In this document: positions 1-6,497 of the stretch, in pieces | Numbering within the stretch: the first letter of the stretch is position 1 | Layout of the letters: every line of letters begins with the position of its first letter | Assembly: GCA_963743595.1 (NCBI GenBank) | Contig: CAVURW010000074.1 | Span: 1-10,659, forward strand | DNA: 10,659 nucleotides | Direction of reading: 5' to 3' | Source: CAVURW01 sp963743595 | Lineage (GTDB): Bacteria; Verrucomicrobiota; Verrucomicrobiia; Methylacidiphilales; UBA1321 | Made by a program: the position numbers and the translations under genes | The notes under the pieces: generated by a model | Told to the model about the DNA's origin: nothing | Seen by the model: only the letters and a program-made list of their open reading frames with translations | Databases searched by the model: none

Positions 1-109
1 CATTATTTTAGCTTCACCTGCCGACCGGCGACGGCCAGCGGGCCGTAGGGAGCTGACCACTCCTTTCCTCGGGGAGAGGTCGGGAAAGGGGCGAAACAAA
101 TGACTCTGT
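1..109. other. Left-edge segment, no gene seen
   Basis: This is the stretch downstream of the minus-strand operon, cut by the window edge. It has a 6-bp inverted repeat (31-36 against 41-46, loop of 4), but no T-run follows it in the direction of the operon, so it is not a convincing intrinsic terminator. No coding sequence is supported. Confidence 0.4.
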
Positions 110-694
110 TTATGAGAAGAAAGACCACCACGATCTACGCGGCATGTGCATCTCTTTAATTGCTTCCGTCGCTTCGGTTAAACGAGCGATATCGGATTTC
201 ATTTGATCGATAGACGCCCGAGACTGGATCGCGAAGTCTTGCATGGTCGCTTGTGCCTCAACTATTGCGTATCGAAACTCTGGAATCTTCAATTGGGCCA
301 GTTCGGCCTCCAGTTTCTTGAAAATCACATCGGACAACGCCTCAATGGGAAACCTCTCGGCAATTTCTCGGGGGACGGTCGTTAACCGATCTGTCACTTT
401 CTGGAGAAGAACAGTCAAATCACGGAGCAACCTCACACGCTGGTCCAGAGCTTCCAAAGAACTTTTTGCTCGCTCTTCTGTCGCCTGGGACAACTTTTCC
501 ACGTTACGACTCGCATCAAAGATCTTCTCTGGGATTCGGTCGTAATAAGCGGCGTACAACGCGAGGATTGTCAGCAATTGAACGACAGGATCATCGTTAT
601 TTGTGATGCCAAAACCGCGTAAAAGCCGTTCCACGTTGGCGCGAATGTCTGGCGGAACGACCTTAAGCATTTCTTCGAAGGGATGAAGAGCCAT
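110..694 (-). CDS. Helical protein, third gene of a TraKLM/StbABC-like operon
   Basis: I do not recognise a named family. The protein is about 194 residues if it starts at the ATG at 694, four bases after the stop of the upstream ATPase gene. A longer TTG start at 730 would overlap that gene and is less attractive. The N-terminal third is mixed helical with a hydrophobic patch (LLTILALYAAYY). The middle and C-terminal part is rich in Glu, Lys, Ala and Leu with heptad-like spacing, suggesting long helices or coiled coil, and the protein ends in an aromatic, basic tail (RRSWWSFFS) that might touch the membrane. No signal peptide is seen. Its place directly after a ParA-like gene matches TraM of IncP and StbC of IncW plasmids, both accessory to conjugation or plasmid stability. 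That assignment rests on gene order, not recognised homology. Confidence 0.7.
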   Translation of the reverse strand: MALHPFEEMLKVVPPDIRANVERLLRGFGITNNDDPVVQLLTILALYAAYYDRIPEKIFDASRNVEKLSQATEERAKSSLEALDQRVRLLRDLTVLLQKVTDRLTTVPREIAERFPIEALSDVIFKKLEAELAQLKIPEFRYAIVEAQATMQDFAIQSRASIDQMKSDIARLTEATEAIKEMHMPRRSWWSFFS

Positions 695-698
695 AAGT

Positions 699-1454
699 TT
701 AGAGGGATAACCATTCCTTTGCTTTTTCAAATTCGGCGAAAACGGTTTCTTGGTAACGTTTCAGACGACTCTTGGTCATAAACTTGGTTAGAGGACTGGC
801 GGGATCGGAAATTTCCAAGGCAGTCGCAATTCTCAAATCGGCCACTTCCAACTTTTGATGAATCCACTCGTCCATCTTGGGGATTTCAATTTCGATCAAA
901 TCGAGTGTCTTCCGATACTCCGCCGCCTCTTTGGAAGTGGGATAATTCAGCTCCTCGCCACGCACTTTATTTTGGGCGATCACGAACTTGAGACCTTTCC
1001 TGCCTCCTAGCACGTCTTTCGCCCAATAACCGATATTCGCCACGCTATCGGAGGACGAATCGACGACACCAACGGCGGTAAACCAGATGCCGTAATCGTG
1101 TTCCAATGCATTAAAATCGATCTGCCGTAGCCAGGGCTCAATTCGGTCCGTGGAGGCTGCCCGCATATCGATAACGGTGTTCGGCGTTTCACCTTCAACG
1201 ATCTTCTCAATCATCGTATCGAGCTCACGCTCTTTGGACACCTCGATGAATTCCGCTTCCGAGTAAAAGCGGGACAACGTATTGTTTTCGTTATCTAGGT
1301 CAATGGCGTGGAACTTGATTTTCTTACTCAAATACCAATCGATGAGGAGACAAACCAACCAGCTCTTTCCCACGCCACCTTTACCGCCAATCGAAAACAC
1401 CACTCGCTTCTTGCACAACTGGGCCACTATCACGTCGGATTTGTTTTTAGTCAT
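699..1454 (-). CDS. ParA/MinD-type ATPase, TraL/StbB-like
   Basis: A 251-residue cytoplasmic P-loop ATPase. A deviant Walker A motif, GGKGGVGKS, lies at residues 23-31, with the extra lysine typical of ParA/MinD/CpsD proteins. A following segment, AIDLDNENNT, fits the Asp-Asn switch region seen in TraL/StbB-type members. The rest is an alpha/beta fold of about normal length for this group. ATPases of this class in conjugative plasmids (TraL of IncP, StbB of R388) lie next to an oriT-binding protein and affect transfer and intracellular positioning of the plasmid. Here the gene is second in a three-gene minus-strand operon, 23 bases after the traK-like gene and 4 bases before the next. A chromosomal or plasmid-partition ParA is possible, but no parB-like gene is visible and the nearby relaxase favours a transfer role. 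Confidence 0.85.
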   Translation of the reverse strand: MTKNKSDVIVAQLCKKRVVFSIGGKGGVGKSWLVCLLIDWYLSKKIKFHAIDLDNENNTLSRFYSEAEFIEVSKERELDTMIEKIVEGETPNTVIDMRAASTDRIEPWLRQIDFNALEHDYGIWFTAVGVVDSSSDSVANIGYWAKDVLGGRKGLKFVIAQNKVRGEELNYPTSKEAAEYRKTLDLIEIEIPKMDEWIHQKLEVADLRIATALEISDPASPLTKFMTKSRLKRYQETVFAEFEKAKEWLSL

Positions 1455-1477
1455 ACGAATAAATCGCCGTGTCGCGG

Positions 1478-1927
1478 CTATTTATTACGTCGAGCTAATC
1501 GGGGTGGCAAAATTTTCTCAGACGGCTTCCCAGACTCAGGAACAACTTTTTCCAAAACGGGTAAAACGGGAGAAGAAACGATGGTCACATCGTTTTCCAA
1601 TGTGTTTCCAACGGACTTCTCAGGCGTGCCTTTTTTCCGGTTAAGTGACCGACTCTTTTTCTTCTTCGGCTCGTATCCGGCCAAGTATTTTCGGAACGTC
1701 GCTTCGGTTATCGGAATGCCGCTATCGATCACGTACTTAGCCAGAACACGAACGGGAACATGTTTTTCTCGGGCGCGTAACAAGGCTGGTTTCAGTTTGT
1801 CCAAAAGATCGGTCACTTTACGGCGCTCGCTAAATTCCCCCGTTACGCACAATGCATCTAACTTTTGGATTAGAGACTCATAGTCAATGCGCTTCTCAAG
1901 TTCGTCCAATTCGAGTTTGGTTTTCAT
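1478..1927 (-). CDS. Small basic protein, TraK/StbA-like oriT-binding candidate
   Basis: About 149 residues from the ATG at 1927. A TTG at 1954 would add nine residues and cannot be excluded. The N-terminal two thirds is helical with a segment resembling a helix-turn-helix (AKYVIDSGIPITEATFRKYL, roughly residues 74-93 from the ATG), reminiscent of TraK-type accessory proteins in which a short helical domain selects a DNA site. It is followed by a lysine-rich patch (EPKKKKSR) and a low-complexity, probably disordered tail ending in a basic RLARRNK. It is the first gene of the minus-strand operon and is divergent from the relaxase. The 11-bp perfect inverted repeat upstream of its start is a natural candidate for its own operator and/or an oriT binding site. 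The function is inferred from motif and context only. Confidence 0.7.
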   Translation of the reverse strand: MKTKLELDELEKRIDYESLIQKLDALCVTGEFSERRKVTDLLDKLKPALLRAREKHVPVRVLAKYVIDSGIPITEATFRKYLAGYEPKKKKSRSLNRKKGTPEKSVGNTLENDVTIVSSPVLPVLEKVVPESGKPSEKILPPRLARRNK

Positions 1928-1962
1928 ATCACAGTTTTTCCAACGGTTTTCCAATCGCAGTA

Positions 1963-2001
1963 AAATTCGATTCGCAAAGGCATCTCAGTTGAATCGAATT
2001 T
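1963..2001. repeat. Perfect 11-bp inverted repeat
   Basis: The arms AAATTCGATTC (1963-1973) and GAATCGAATTT (1991-2001) are exact reverse complements separated by 17 bases. The repeat lies about 36 bases upstream of the preferred traK-like start. It could be an operator or an accessory-protein binding site of oriT. Confidence 0.85.
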
Positions 2002-2025
2002 GGCGGCGCATTTCTTTCACAAAGA

Positions 2026-2043
2026 CCTTACCGAAGGCTAAGG
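2026..2043 (+). other. Hairpin beside the putative nic site
   Basis: CCTTACC pairs with GG(C)TAAGG around a GAA loop: seven base pairs with one bulged C at 2038. It resembles the nic-proximal inverted repeat recognised by MobF relaxases such as TrwC. The nic-like sequence follows at 2046-2057. Confidence 0.5.
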
Positions 2044-2113
2044 GGTTGGTGTCCTACTCATGCAGGATGGAGATGGGCTGGTGAAGCTCGTCCAATCGGG
2101 TTAGCTTTCGGGG

Positions 2114-3139
2114 ATGTTTACGGCGGTACCTCAGAAGAGTAAGGCGGTGGCGAAGGCTTACTTTGATGAGCACTTATCGCATAACGATTACTACACGGTA
2201 GGTGAAGTGGAGGTGGGACGTTGGATCGGTTTGGGCAGTGAACAGTTGGGGCTTCTGGAAGGCTATGCTGTGGATAGGGAAGCGTTCATGGCGTTGTGCG
2301 ATAATCTAGATCCGAGGACGGGAGAACGCTTAACGCAGCGAATGAATGAGGACGGGAACCGACGGGTATTCTTTGACTTTACGTGTTCGGCTCCGAAGTC
2401 AGTTTCGATTCTGGCGGTGACAATGGATGACGAGCGGATTCTACGCGCACATCAGGAGGCGGCTCGAATTGCGGCAAAAGAACTGGAGCAGTTCGCAGCG
2501 ACACGGATTCGGATTGGAGGTGTCGAACAAGATCGAACGACGGGCAATCTGATTGGTGCGGAGTTTCTGCACAACAGTTCGCGGGCACTCGACCCGCAGC
2601 TGCACACGCATTTCACGTTTTTCAACGCGACCTTCGATCACCAGGAACAACGATGGAAATCGCTTCAAACTTCGGACATGTTCGCGCTAACGAAATATGC
2701 GACGGAAGTCTATCGAAACGAGCTGACTCGTGGGTTGCGTGGCTTGGGTTACGAAACGGAGCCATCGAAGCACGGTTTAGAGATCAAAGGAGTCGATGCT
2801 GAGTTGCTGAAGAAGTTCTCCAAACGGGCTCGAGAACGCGACCTAGAGATTGCCAAGATGGAAGCGCGGTTGGGACGCGCTCTGGATAACGACGAAGTGT
2901 CGGTTGCGGTTCATCAAACGCGCTCTCGGAAGCTGAAGGGAATTACGACGGAAGAGGTCCGGGAACGGCAGCTTGAGCAGATGTCGGCTGAGGAGAAAAT
3001 GGCTCTCGAAAAGTTGAAGCAATCCGCCACAGGACTGCGACCAGCTGAAACTTATGGATCAGCCTTGGATCACCATAAGGACGTGATTGACCTCGAATCT
3101 TTCCGCATCATACGAACAACTATGATTCGCTTAACCTGA
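2114..3139 (+). pseudogene. trwC: MobF relaxase, N-terminal relaxase domain (split gene)
   Basis: N-terminal half of a TrwC/TraI-type conjugative relaxase, which nicks oriT by a tyrosine transesterification and pilots the transferred strand. Early tyrosines sit at residues 16, 26 and 27 (AKAYF and NDYY), where MobF enzymes keep their catalytic tyrosines. The family block FDFTCSAPKSVSILA follows, then the metal-binding HUH region: His153 (EFLHNSS) and HTH at residues 164-166. Homology ends at codon 323 (SALDHHKD, base 3082); the last 18 residues are unrelated read-through. The usual SF1B helicase half, several hundred residues, is missing here and is found on the opposite strand at 6498-8317. 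The ATG at 2114 is fixed by an in-frame stop at 2102; the only SD-like bases (GGGG) touch the ATG. The fragment might still fold as a relaxase domain, but strand transfer would lack its helicase. Confidence 0.93.
3083..3090 (+). repeat. Left breakpoint microhomology
   Basis: GTGATTGA at the exact point where relaxase homology stops. Its inverted partner (GTGTTTGA read on the minus strand) is at 8310-8317, at the first codon of the helicase half. Seven of eight bases match, and both GTG triplets are in the relaxase reading frame. Confidence 0.7.
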
Positions 3140-3271
3140 CCGGGGCAGGCAAAGTCAGCAACGCTCGGGGGCACCTTGAACTTGGTGTTCAAAACCATGA
3201 GCCTCACGCCCAATACTTTACGGCGTTCCCCAAGTTGTATAGATTCGTGTGAAACCGCCTAATCCCTTTCC
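3091..3271 (+). other. Stretch upstream of the GH3 gene, no clear gene
   Basis: Between the relaxase breakpoint and the GH3 start one frame stays open to a TGA at 3250-3252 and would encode about 53 residues (containing NLTGAGKVSNARGHLELG). It has no start codon that I trust and I do not recognise it. It could be a remnant of the 3' end of another gene. A weak 6-bp hairpin (3176-3181 against 3187-3192) is present. The GH3 promoter, if local, should lie here. Confidence 0.3.
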
Positions 3272-3283
3272 GGAATGATAATC

Positions 3284-5344
3284 ATGCCTATCCGTCTTTT
3301 CCTGATATTCGCTTTATGCTGCGGCGTGATCGCCCGCGCCGCTGACTCCGATGCCTCGCAAAAATCGATGGACGATTGTGTCGCCGCCGCGAAGAAGATC
3401 GTCGCGCAGATGACGCTGGAGGAAAAAATGACGCAGGTGCACGGTTCCGGCAATCGCGTCGTGATTGGCATTCCGCGCCTGGGCATTCCCACCTACAATT
3501 TCACCAATGGTCCCGCCGGTGCCGGGAACGGCGGCAAAGGTCATCAAGGCCCCGCGACTGCCCTGCCCGCGCCTATCGCACTCGCCGCCACGTTAGATCC
3601 CGCGCAGGCCGCCGACTACGGCAAGATCTGCGGACGGGACGCGTTCGCTTATTCCTGCAACATGATCGAGGCGCCCTCGGTCAACATCGTCCGCTGCCCC
3701 GAGGGTGGCCGCGCCTTCGAAGGCTACGGCGAAGACCCCTACCTCGCAGGCAGGATTGCGGTGGCCACGATCGAGGCCATCCAGGCGCAGGGCATCAACG
3801 CCGAGACGAAGCACTTTGCCGCCAATAACCAGGAGGACCACCGGATGGAAGGCAACTCGATCATCGACGAGCGCACGCTCCGCGAAATCTATCTGCCCGC
3901 GTTTGAGATGACGGTGAAGGAAGGCCACGTAGACGCCATCATGAGCGCCTACAATCACCTCAACGGGACTTTTTGCAGCGAGAACAAATGGCTGCTGACC
4001 GACCTGCTCAAGACCGAGTGGAATTTTGACGGCTACGTTACGTCCGATTTCGGCGCCGTCCACAGCTGCGCCCCGAGCGTGCTGGCCGGACTTGATGCCG
4101 AGATGCCGACGGGAAGATGGTTTAAAGACAAGGATCTTCAAAAACTGGTCGAATCCGGGCAGGTTCCAGTCTCGCGCATCGACGACATGCTGGTGCGCCG
4201 CTTCAGCAAGATGATGCTGCGCGGCACGTGGCACGATCCTTACCCGAACCAGCCTATCGCAGTGCAGGACGAGGGCGCGGTCTCGAAGCAAATCGCCGAG
4301 GCGAGCATGGTTCTGCTCAAGAACGACGGCGGCATACTGCCCCTGCACGCGGACAAACTTCACACCATCGCGCTTATCGGGCCCGCCGCGATGAAGGCCA
4401 AGACCGGCGGTGGCGGCAGCTCGCAGGTGAAGGCGGCGTATGAGGTCGCACCTCTCGCGGGCCTGCAAGACAAAGCTGGTGCGGCAGTGACGATCACCCT
4501 CGACGAAGGCAAGGACATTGCGAAGGCCGCTGCGCTCGCGCACAGCGCCGACATCGCCATCGTCATGGTCGGCGACAAGGAATCCGAGGGGAAGGATCAC
4601 TCGATCGCGCTCGACGATGCAACCAACGCGCTGATCGCGGCCGTTGCTGCGGCGAATCCCAAGACGGTGGTCGTGCTTAAGACCGGCTCGGCCATCCTCA
4701 TGCCGTGGCTCGCGCAGGTGCCGGCCGTACTCGAGGCATGGTATCCCGGCGAAGAGGACGGCAACGCGGTAGCGGATATCTTGTTTGGGGCGGCCAATCC
4801 TTCCGGCAAACTCCCGCTGACTTTTCCAGCGAAGATCGAAGACCAGCCCGCGCAAATCTCCGAGGGATTGGACGTCAACTACACCGAGGGCATCTTCGTC
4901 GGCTACCGGCATTATGACGCGCATCAGGTCGAGCCTCTTTTCCCCTTCGGCTATGGGCTTTCCTACACGACGTTCAAGTACGACAACCTCGCCGTCAGCC
5001 CGGCCACGACTTCCTTCGCCGCCAATCCCGCGCAAACCGTAGGCGTCGATTTCGACCTCACTAATTCCGGGGCAATCGCTGGGTCCGAGGCCGCGCAGGT
5101 CTATGTCGGCAAGCCCGCGCTGCCTGCCGGACTGAAGGACGCGCCCGACTGGCTCAAGGGCTTCCAGAAAATCACACTCCAGCCGGGCACCAAGGGCCAC
5201 GTCCATTTCGACCTCAACGCGCGCGCCTTCTCTTATTGGGACGTCGCCTCGCACGGCTGGAAGATCGCCCCGGGCACCTACACCATCCTCGCCGGCTCCT
5301 CCTCGCGCGACATCCGCCTGCGCGGCACGGTCATCATCCAGTGA
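3284..5344 (+). CDS. Secreted GH3 beta-glucosidase/xylosidase-like glycoside hydrolase
   Basis: A complete family GH3 enzyme of 686 residues from the ATG at 3284, preferred because GGA at 3272-3274 has SD-like spacing to it; an ATG at 3275 would add three residues. A Sec signal peptide (MPIRLFLIFALCCGVIARAA) ends near residue 20, so export to periplasm or beyond is likely. Then come the (beta/alpha)8 domain with the KHFAANNQE motif and the nucleophile Asp255 in VTSDFG, the alpha/beta sandwich domain with the probable acid/base glutamate in GDKESEGKD (residues 433-435), the FPFGYGLSYTTF block, and a C-terminal fibronectin-like domain. GH3 enzymes release terminal beta-linked sugars from oligosaccharides; the exact substrate cannot be read from sequence. 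All key residues are present, so this is the one clearly intact enzyme in the window. It is more GC-rich than the conjugation genes, which fits a separate origin. Confidence 0.95.
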   Translation: MPIRLFLIFALCCGVIARAADSDASQKSMDDCVAAAKKIVAQMTLEEKMTQVHGSGNRVVIGIPRLGIPTYNFTNGPAGAGNGGKGHQGPATALPAPIALAATLDPAQAADYGKICGRDAFAYSCNMIEAPSVNIVRCPEGGRAFEGYGEDPYLAGRIAVATIEAIQAQGINAETKHFAANNQEDHRMEGNSIIDERTLREIYLPAFEMTVKEGHVDAIMSAYNHLNGTFCSENKWLLTDLLKTEWNFDGYVTSDFGAVHSCAPSVLAGLDAEMPTGRWFKDKDLQKLVESGQVPVSRIDDMLVRRFSKMMLRGTWHDPYPNQPIAVQDEGAVSKQIAEASMVLLKNDGGILPLHADKLHTIALIGPAAMKAKTGGGGSSQVKAAYEVAPLAGLQDKAGAAVTITLDEGKDIAKAAALAHSADIAIVMVGDKESEGKDHSIALDDATNALIAAVAAANPKTVVVLKTGSAILMPWLAQVPAVLEAWYPGEEDGNAVADILFGAANPSGKLPLTFPAKIEDQPAQISEGLDVNYTEGIFVGYRHYDAHQVEPLFPFGYGLSYTTFKYDNLAVSPATTSFAANPAQTVGVDFDLTNSGAIAGSEAAQVYVGKPALPAGLKDAPDWLKGFQKITLQPGTKGHVHFDLNARAFSYWDVASHGWKIAPGTYTILAGSSSRDIRLRGTVIIQ

Positions 5345-5659
5345 CGAACCGGCGCGCTGCCATAGGAGCGCAGGGCGTTACCATCGAAACCGTCTGCCGA
5401 CTCACGACCGCGCAGGAAACCGCCGATGTGTGCGTGCTGGCCCAGAGCAATGTCATCTTGATCCACTCGAAACGGCCCGTCTCGTTCCTCGGCGACCAGG
5501 ATCTTCTGCGTGACACGAAACCGCAGTCGAAGAGCGTCCCAATCGAGACCAAAAAGCCGCGGTCGAAGAGTGTCCCAATTGAGACCTGGGTGAGCAAAGC
5601 GGACGAGGGCGAGCAAGGCGACTGCCGTTATCTGCACCAGAACATCCCGGGCGACGAAG
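5345..5659 (+). other. Unassigned open stretch after the GH3 gene
   Basis: No recognised gene. A plus-strand frame starting with a GTG at 5341, overlapping the GH3 stop, remains open to about 5823 and would encode some 160 residues (for example ETVCRLTTAQETADVCVLAQ). Two minus-strand frames are also open through much of the region, so it is unclear which, if any, is coding. In the internal tandem repeat, two of the three substitutions are synonymous in the plus frame, weak support for that frame, but the same holds for one minus-strand frame. It may be the debris of a deleted gene or an intergenic repeat element. Confidence 0.3.
5521..5586. repeat. Two-copy 30-bp tandem repeat
   Basis: Copies at 5521-5550 and 5557-5586 are identical at 27 of 30 positions and are separated by six bases. 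The core AAGAGNGTCCCAAT followed by GAGACC includes an imperfect palindrome (GTCCCAATTGAGAC in copy 2). The 36-base period keeps reading frames in register. Confidence 0.85.
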
Positions 5660-5884
5660 ATGTTAGCGGCATGGACCTCTATGTGGTTGCGGGCCGGAAA
5701 GATTGGGAACGGGCAGATTACTTCCAACGTGGGCGGCGGCGTGAAGATAGTCAGCCCTTGGGGCGGCGCCTTCCGCGTCGTGCCGCAAGGGGGCGGGCAG
5801 TCCGTTCCCGTAACGACCACTAGTGGCGTTTCATCCTTCCCTACTAGTGCCGGTCAGACTTACCGGCTGGAAAGAGTAGATTGA
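5660..5884 (+). pseudogene. C-terminal tail of an exported glycoside hydrolase (GH95-like)
   Basis: The last 60-70 codons of a larger gene, reading LRAGKIGNGQITSNVGG, then KIVSPWGGAFRV, and ending SFPTSAGQTYRLERVD before a TGA. A run of the type 'GK..nAqItS..GG', an SPWG segment and a closing 'T.aGqtY.L' strand is typical of the all-beta C-terminal domain of GH95-type alpha-L-fucosidases and related (alpha/alpha)6 enzymes. The catalytic part is absent: upstream of about 5670 the sequence in this frame no longer looks like such an enzyme. The ATG at 5660 is therefore probably not a real start. It sits on the same strand as the intact GH3 gene and is consistent with deletion of most of a neighbouring gene in a carbohydrate cluster. 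The family call is tentative. Confidence 0.5.
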
Positions 5885-6107
5885 TATGGCAAAATTAATA
5901 AGCGCACCTTTGAATTACGGCAAGACCGCGATATAACCCGAGGCTGAACGACGCGGAATGGATCGGACTTCAATATCACATCACGCGATATTACGGCTCA
6001 CTACTACATTCCACCTTCTCTTTCGGGAAAAATCTTAGAACTTTCAATTTATCAGGCAGAGCTAATAGAAAGATATCCTCGCAAATGTCATCCCCACGTC
6101 AGGTATT
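5885..6107 (+). other. AT-richer leader upstream of a signal-peptide ORF
   Basis: About 220 bases between the hydrolase tail and the ATG at 6108. They are visibly richer in A and T than the flanking enzyme sequence. Two plus-strand frames are open for some 60 codons here, but neither gives a protein I recognise. I read it as the promoter/leader of the truncated secreted-protein gene that follows. No confident -35/-10 pair was found. Confidence 0.3.
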
Positions 6108-6206
6108 ATGCCCCAAATGAATTTTAAAAATCTTTGTCTCACCTCCACTTTACTCGCGGCGGGCCTGATGCTCAGTTCCACGTTTGCTAGGGCCGACATA
6201 ATTTGA
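6108..6206 (+). pseudogene. 5' end of an exported-protein gene (signal peptide only)
   Basis: A 32-codon ORF with a clean Sec signal peptide: short polar N-terminus (MPQMNFKN, with a second possible start at 6117), a hydrophobic core (LTSTLLAAGLMLSSTFA) and a cleavage-type ARA-D motif. Only three residues follow before a TGA at 6204-6206. The gene is evidently cut just after the signal sequence, because the next bases read as an unrelated minus-strand remnant. PVC bacteria carry many proteins with such leaders, including PEP-CTERM proteins and hydrolases, so the identity of the lost protein cannot be told. The break at about 6200-6206 marks another rearrangement junction. Confidence 0.6.
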
Positions 6207-6440
6207 AGCCAGAACCTTTCGAGCCGCCACGTAGCTTTCCAGTTCAGGTGTCGATAAATTGTCAACCGCCTCCGCATATCCATTGCAAGATCACCTACAA
6301 TCGACCGAGCCACCCGCTTCGCTTCTGCCTTATCACAAAAGTTACGCTGGACACGCCGACCACCCTCGTAGTACGAAAGCGATGGAACATCGCCTTACCC
6401 CGATTCACCGAACTGTACATGTAAAGAAGTTTTTGGCTAT
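6204..6440 (-). pseudogene. Frameshifted N-terminal remnant, tyrosine-recombinase-like
   Basis: On the minus strand three frames read in succession give a plausible N-terminal domain: IAKNFFTCTVR (near 6435-6405), NRGKA, then PSLSYYEGGRRVQRNF and DKAEAKRVARSIVGDLA (6394-6285), and after a one-base shift at about 6284, NGYAEAVDNLSTPELESYVA and ARKVLAS down to about 6204. A YYEGG-R strand followed by a 'DK.EA.R.A..I' helix and a helix that starts with a conserved 'L' resembles the arm-binding/core-binding N-terminus of some verrucomicrobial phage-type integrases. No catalytic domain is present, so the call is tentative. At least two indels in about 230 bases show the gene is dead. If the central inversion is undone it would lie just downstream of trwC on the same strand. 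Confidence 0.45.
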
Positions 6441-6497
6441 TTGCGAGTGAATGACACACTTGGGTACTTCGGCGTTAGCTGGTTTAGTCATAAATGA

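Larger units (their letters stand above)
1955..2113. promoter_or_regulatory. oriT: Divergent intergenic region, candidate oriT
   Basis: This region separates the traK-like operon from the relaxase gene, where IncP and MobF plasmids often keep oriT. It contains a perfect 11-bp inverted repeat (1963-1973 against 1991-2001), a hairpin (2026-2043) and a nic-like sequence, TTGGTGTCCTAC, starting at 2046. In R388 the TrwC nic lies about nine bases after a short hairpin with a GAAA loop, in the context TATTGTCTATAG. Here the hairpin loop is GAA and the putative nic (about 2052-2054) lies nine to ten bases after it. Promoters for both divergent genes must also be in this interval, but I could not pick convincing -35/-10 pairs. 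The oriT call is inference from structure and context. Confidence 0.55.

Noticed and set aside
31..46. Hairpin as a transcription terminator for the minus-strand operon
   Set aside because: The stem is 6 bp and no T-run follows in the direction of transcription.
167..1710. The same 14-mer CGTCGCTTCGGTTA at 167-180 and 1697-1710
   Set aside because: Both lie in coding sequence for TEAT-type tetrapeptides in two genes of similar codon use; no flanking similarity was seen, so chance is likely.
3083..3271. Insertion sequence within trwC
   Set aside because: No terminal inverted repeats of IS type, no target duplication and no transposase between the two trwC halves; an inversion explains the strand change better than a simple insertion.
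3593..5254. A 553-codon open frame on the minus strand across the GH3 gene
   Set aside because: It is antisense to a clear, complete GH3 enzyme in GC-rich DNA; long shadow frames are common there and the translation shows no recognisable domain.
5521..5586. CRISPR-like look of the paired 30-bp repeats
   Set aside because: There are only two copies, the spacer is six bases, and no cas gene is present.
5817..5848. Perfect palindrome CCACTAGTGG and a second ACTAGT 24 bases later
   Set aside because: Both are inside the hydrolase-tail coding sequence and show no further repeat structure; they could be sites by chance.
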